Below, in pieces: positions 7,301-7,503 of a DNA stretch of 7,503 nucleotides (positions are counted from its first letter, which is position 1; every line of letters begins with the position of its first letter). Origin of the DNA: JADJLQ01 sp964396995 (GTDB lineage Bacteria; Bacteroidota; Bacteroidia; Chitinophagales; Saprospiraceae); NCBI GenBank assembly GCA_964396995.1, contig CAYNIG010000245.1, positions 1 through 7,503 on the forward strand, given 5' to 3'. Under the pieces are notes generated by a model, which saw only the letters and a program-made list of their open reading frames with translations, did no database searches and was not told the origin of the DNA. A program made the position numbers and the translations under genes.

Positions 7301-7411
7301 GAAAAACAACCCGGTCTTCGATACATCATTTCTACTTTTCTGTACAGAACAGGACTGTATCAGCAGTAGAGATAAGATAATGAATTTGAGGGCTTTTGCG
7401 TTAAAATTCAT
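4391..7411 (-). CDS. porW: PorW/SprE-family T9SS lipoprotein (TPR protein)
   Basis: The 1006-aa product begins with a lipoprotein signal: hydrophobic residues 8-18, then I-Q-S-C with Cys21 as the lipidated residue. The segment after it (about 32-105, with LTAKYNGYFNAK and ESYKDDY) matches my recollection of the PorW/SprE N-terminus. TPR-like helix pairs follow at about 108-145, 288-395, 437-508, 684-760 and 778-860. The C-terminal domain (about 886-1004, HYVIAIVYD, LKISISDFNQKFF, IIMVRKFD, VIGYKDFFAANY) is also family-like. A low-complexity Lys/Glu-rich insert with a Pro/Thr/Ser linker occupies about 148-287 and splits the TPR region. In Porphyromonas and Flavobacterium, PorW/SprE is needed for type IX secretion, and SprE also for gliding; outer-membrane, periplasm-facing placement is inferred here. 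The start is set by the ATG directly before the signal and by the promoter at 7455-7486. A generic TPR lipoprotein is the alternative, but both termini favour PorW. Confidence 0.85.
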   Translation of the reverse strand: MNFNAKALKFIILSLLLIQSCSVQKSRNDVSKTGLFFHNLTAKYNGYFNAKILLDEAEVILTESYKDDYNKILELYEYNGVADASSQSANLDLAIKKGSTLVNLHRPSHWVPDTYLLIGQAQYFKQTYETAEETFKYMVNNYDKLHISTKKKTKEQANKERAIRVKEQQEKREEEKEAKAKERKKADKTKEQLQKDRKKASKQKQKEREQYLKDRKKAAKAGKPLPPRPTSTTKPVAKDSTKTNTSIVKNSNAAKPDPKDKEKEEEGESLAQTAKKKGKPSKKHRPVLQDAQLWLAKTYIMRKNGIAASIMLSQLKSDPELYEEIRPEIPVLQAYNHIKQEEYADAIPFLQEALETKGVSNKRKARIAFVLGQLAARQKNAAASYDAYTRVADFNPSYDLQFFARLNAAQQGVASGKAKKEDLIDDLKKLTRDDKNIEFGTAIYHAMALVQLADGNREEAKAFLIKGLALKGDNTQRTESFYLMANMHYEDEDYLKAKNYFDSTLTVIGDKDIRKEEVSRYANSLAEIARNLAIIQAQDSMLIVSNWSEKEQKQWARKIVKNRSAGLVMPKAGLLDQANAVQSFRNIPTSLPSSGSKSTFFAYDEKVLKKGIKDFEKLWGTIKLQDNWRLSQKLSNSIVSNVNPGDANATANKEEEVTDAGEEVDRILAEIPKTEEQKTMANDKIRNSMYTLGILYREKLENHIKAISILESALNKYPSSEIEQDILYQLYLASMQNKDAVRAEKYKNRLINEYPGSKYTQALLNPGSYVPQEDRDAKINRFYDETYTMFNNGQCDIALNRVQQADTLFKENPLKAKFAMLGVLCTGKSQGKEAYLNALKDFIARYPQSDERDKAKDMLRYLMGDEKAFETEDIIKTKENPNAYEYVADELHYVIAIVYDKKENTLSDLKISISDFNQKFFQNDDLKISNIFLDQDATIPIIMVRKFDSAAAGLRYFQTVKNNQNQFIKPEINHELFTISQSNYRKLHASKNVIGYKDFFAANYNE

Positions 7412-7454
7412 TGGATTTGAGTAATTAGTTGGCTATCTATTAACCAATAAAACG

Positions 7455-7486
7455 CAAATTTATTTTATTTTTTGTTCGAAATCAAA
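7455..7486 (-). promoter_or_regulatory. Bacteroidota-type promoter of the porW-like gene
   Basis: On the minus strand a TTTG (complement of 7483-7486) lies 20 nt upstream of TAAATTTG (complement of 7455-7462). This is a full match to the Bacteroidota consensus TAnnTTTG with a TTTG or TTG near -33. Transcription would start about 5-8 nt further on, giving a leader of roughly 35-40 nt before the ATG at 7411. No Shine-Dalgarno sequence precedes that ATG, which is usual in this phylum. Confidence 0.6.
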
Positions 7487-7503
7487 TATTAAATGCAAAA
7501 CTC

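Overview
This window reads as an AT-rich stretch of a Bacteroidota chromosome, most likely from the Saprospiraceae or a close relative. Three things point there. One gene encodes a protein with a C-terminal type IX secretion system (T9SS) sorting domain. The other encodes a PorW/SprE-like T9SS lipoprotein. The clearest promoter has the Bacteroidota form (TTTG, 20-nt spacer, TAnnTTTG), and neither gene has a Shine-Dalgarno sequence. The dockerin-like block of the secreted protein also has wording I associate with Saprospiraceae surface proteins; that is recall, not a search.

Layout, left to right. 1-110 is a window edge with no gene I can defend. 111-144 is a strong hairpin flanked by an A-run and a T-run, probably a bidirectional terminator. 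145-331 is non-coding and holds a dense cluster of CTGAC/GTCAG inverted repeats. 332-3676 (minus) encodes a 1114-aa multidomain secreted protein: signal peptide, three Cys-rich PPC-like beta domains, two tandem cohesin-like domains, a short carboxypeptidase-regulatory-like beta domain, a dockerin-like calcium-binding block, a third cohesin-like domain and a type A sorting domain. 3677-4390 is a 714-nt intergenic gap with a duplicated element and an array of small 13-nt hairpins. 4391-7411 (minus) encodes a 1006-aa PorW/SprE-family lipoprotein with TPR repeats and a large Lys/Glu-rich insert. 7455-7486 is its likely promoter.

Both genes lie on the minus strand, the machine gene upstream of the cargo gene. 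The PorW-like protein is expected to sit at the outer membrane as part of the T9SS, the apparatus that would export the 1114-aa protein and attach it to the cell surface. The wide gap argues against a tight operon, although I see no convincing terminator between them. No mobile element, RNA gene, CRISPR array or defence system is visible. The least explained parts are the two intergenic hairpin clusters, the cohesin-plus-dockerin architecture in one chain, and the charged insert in PorW.
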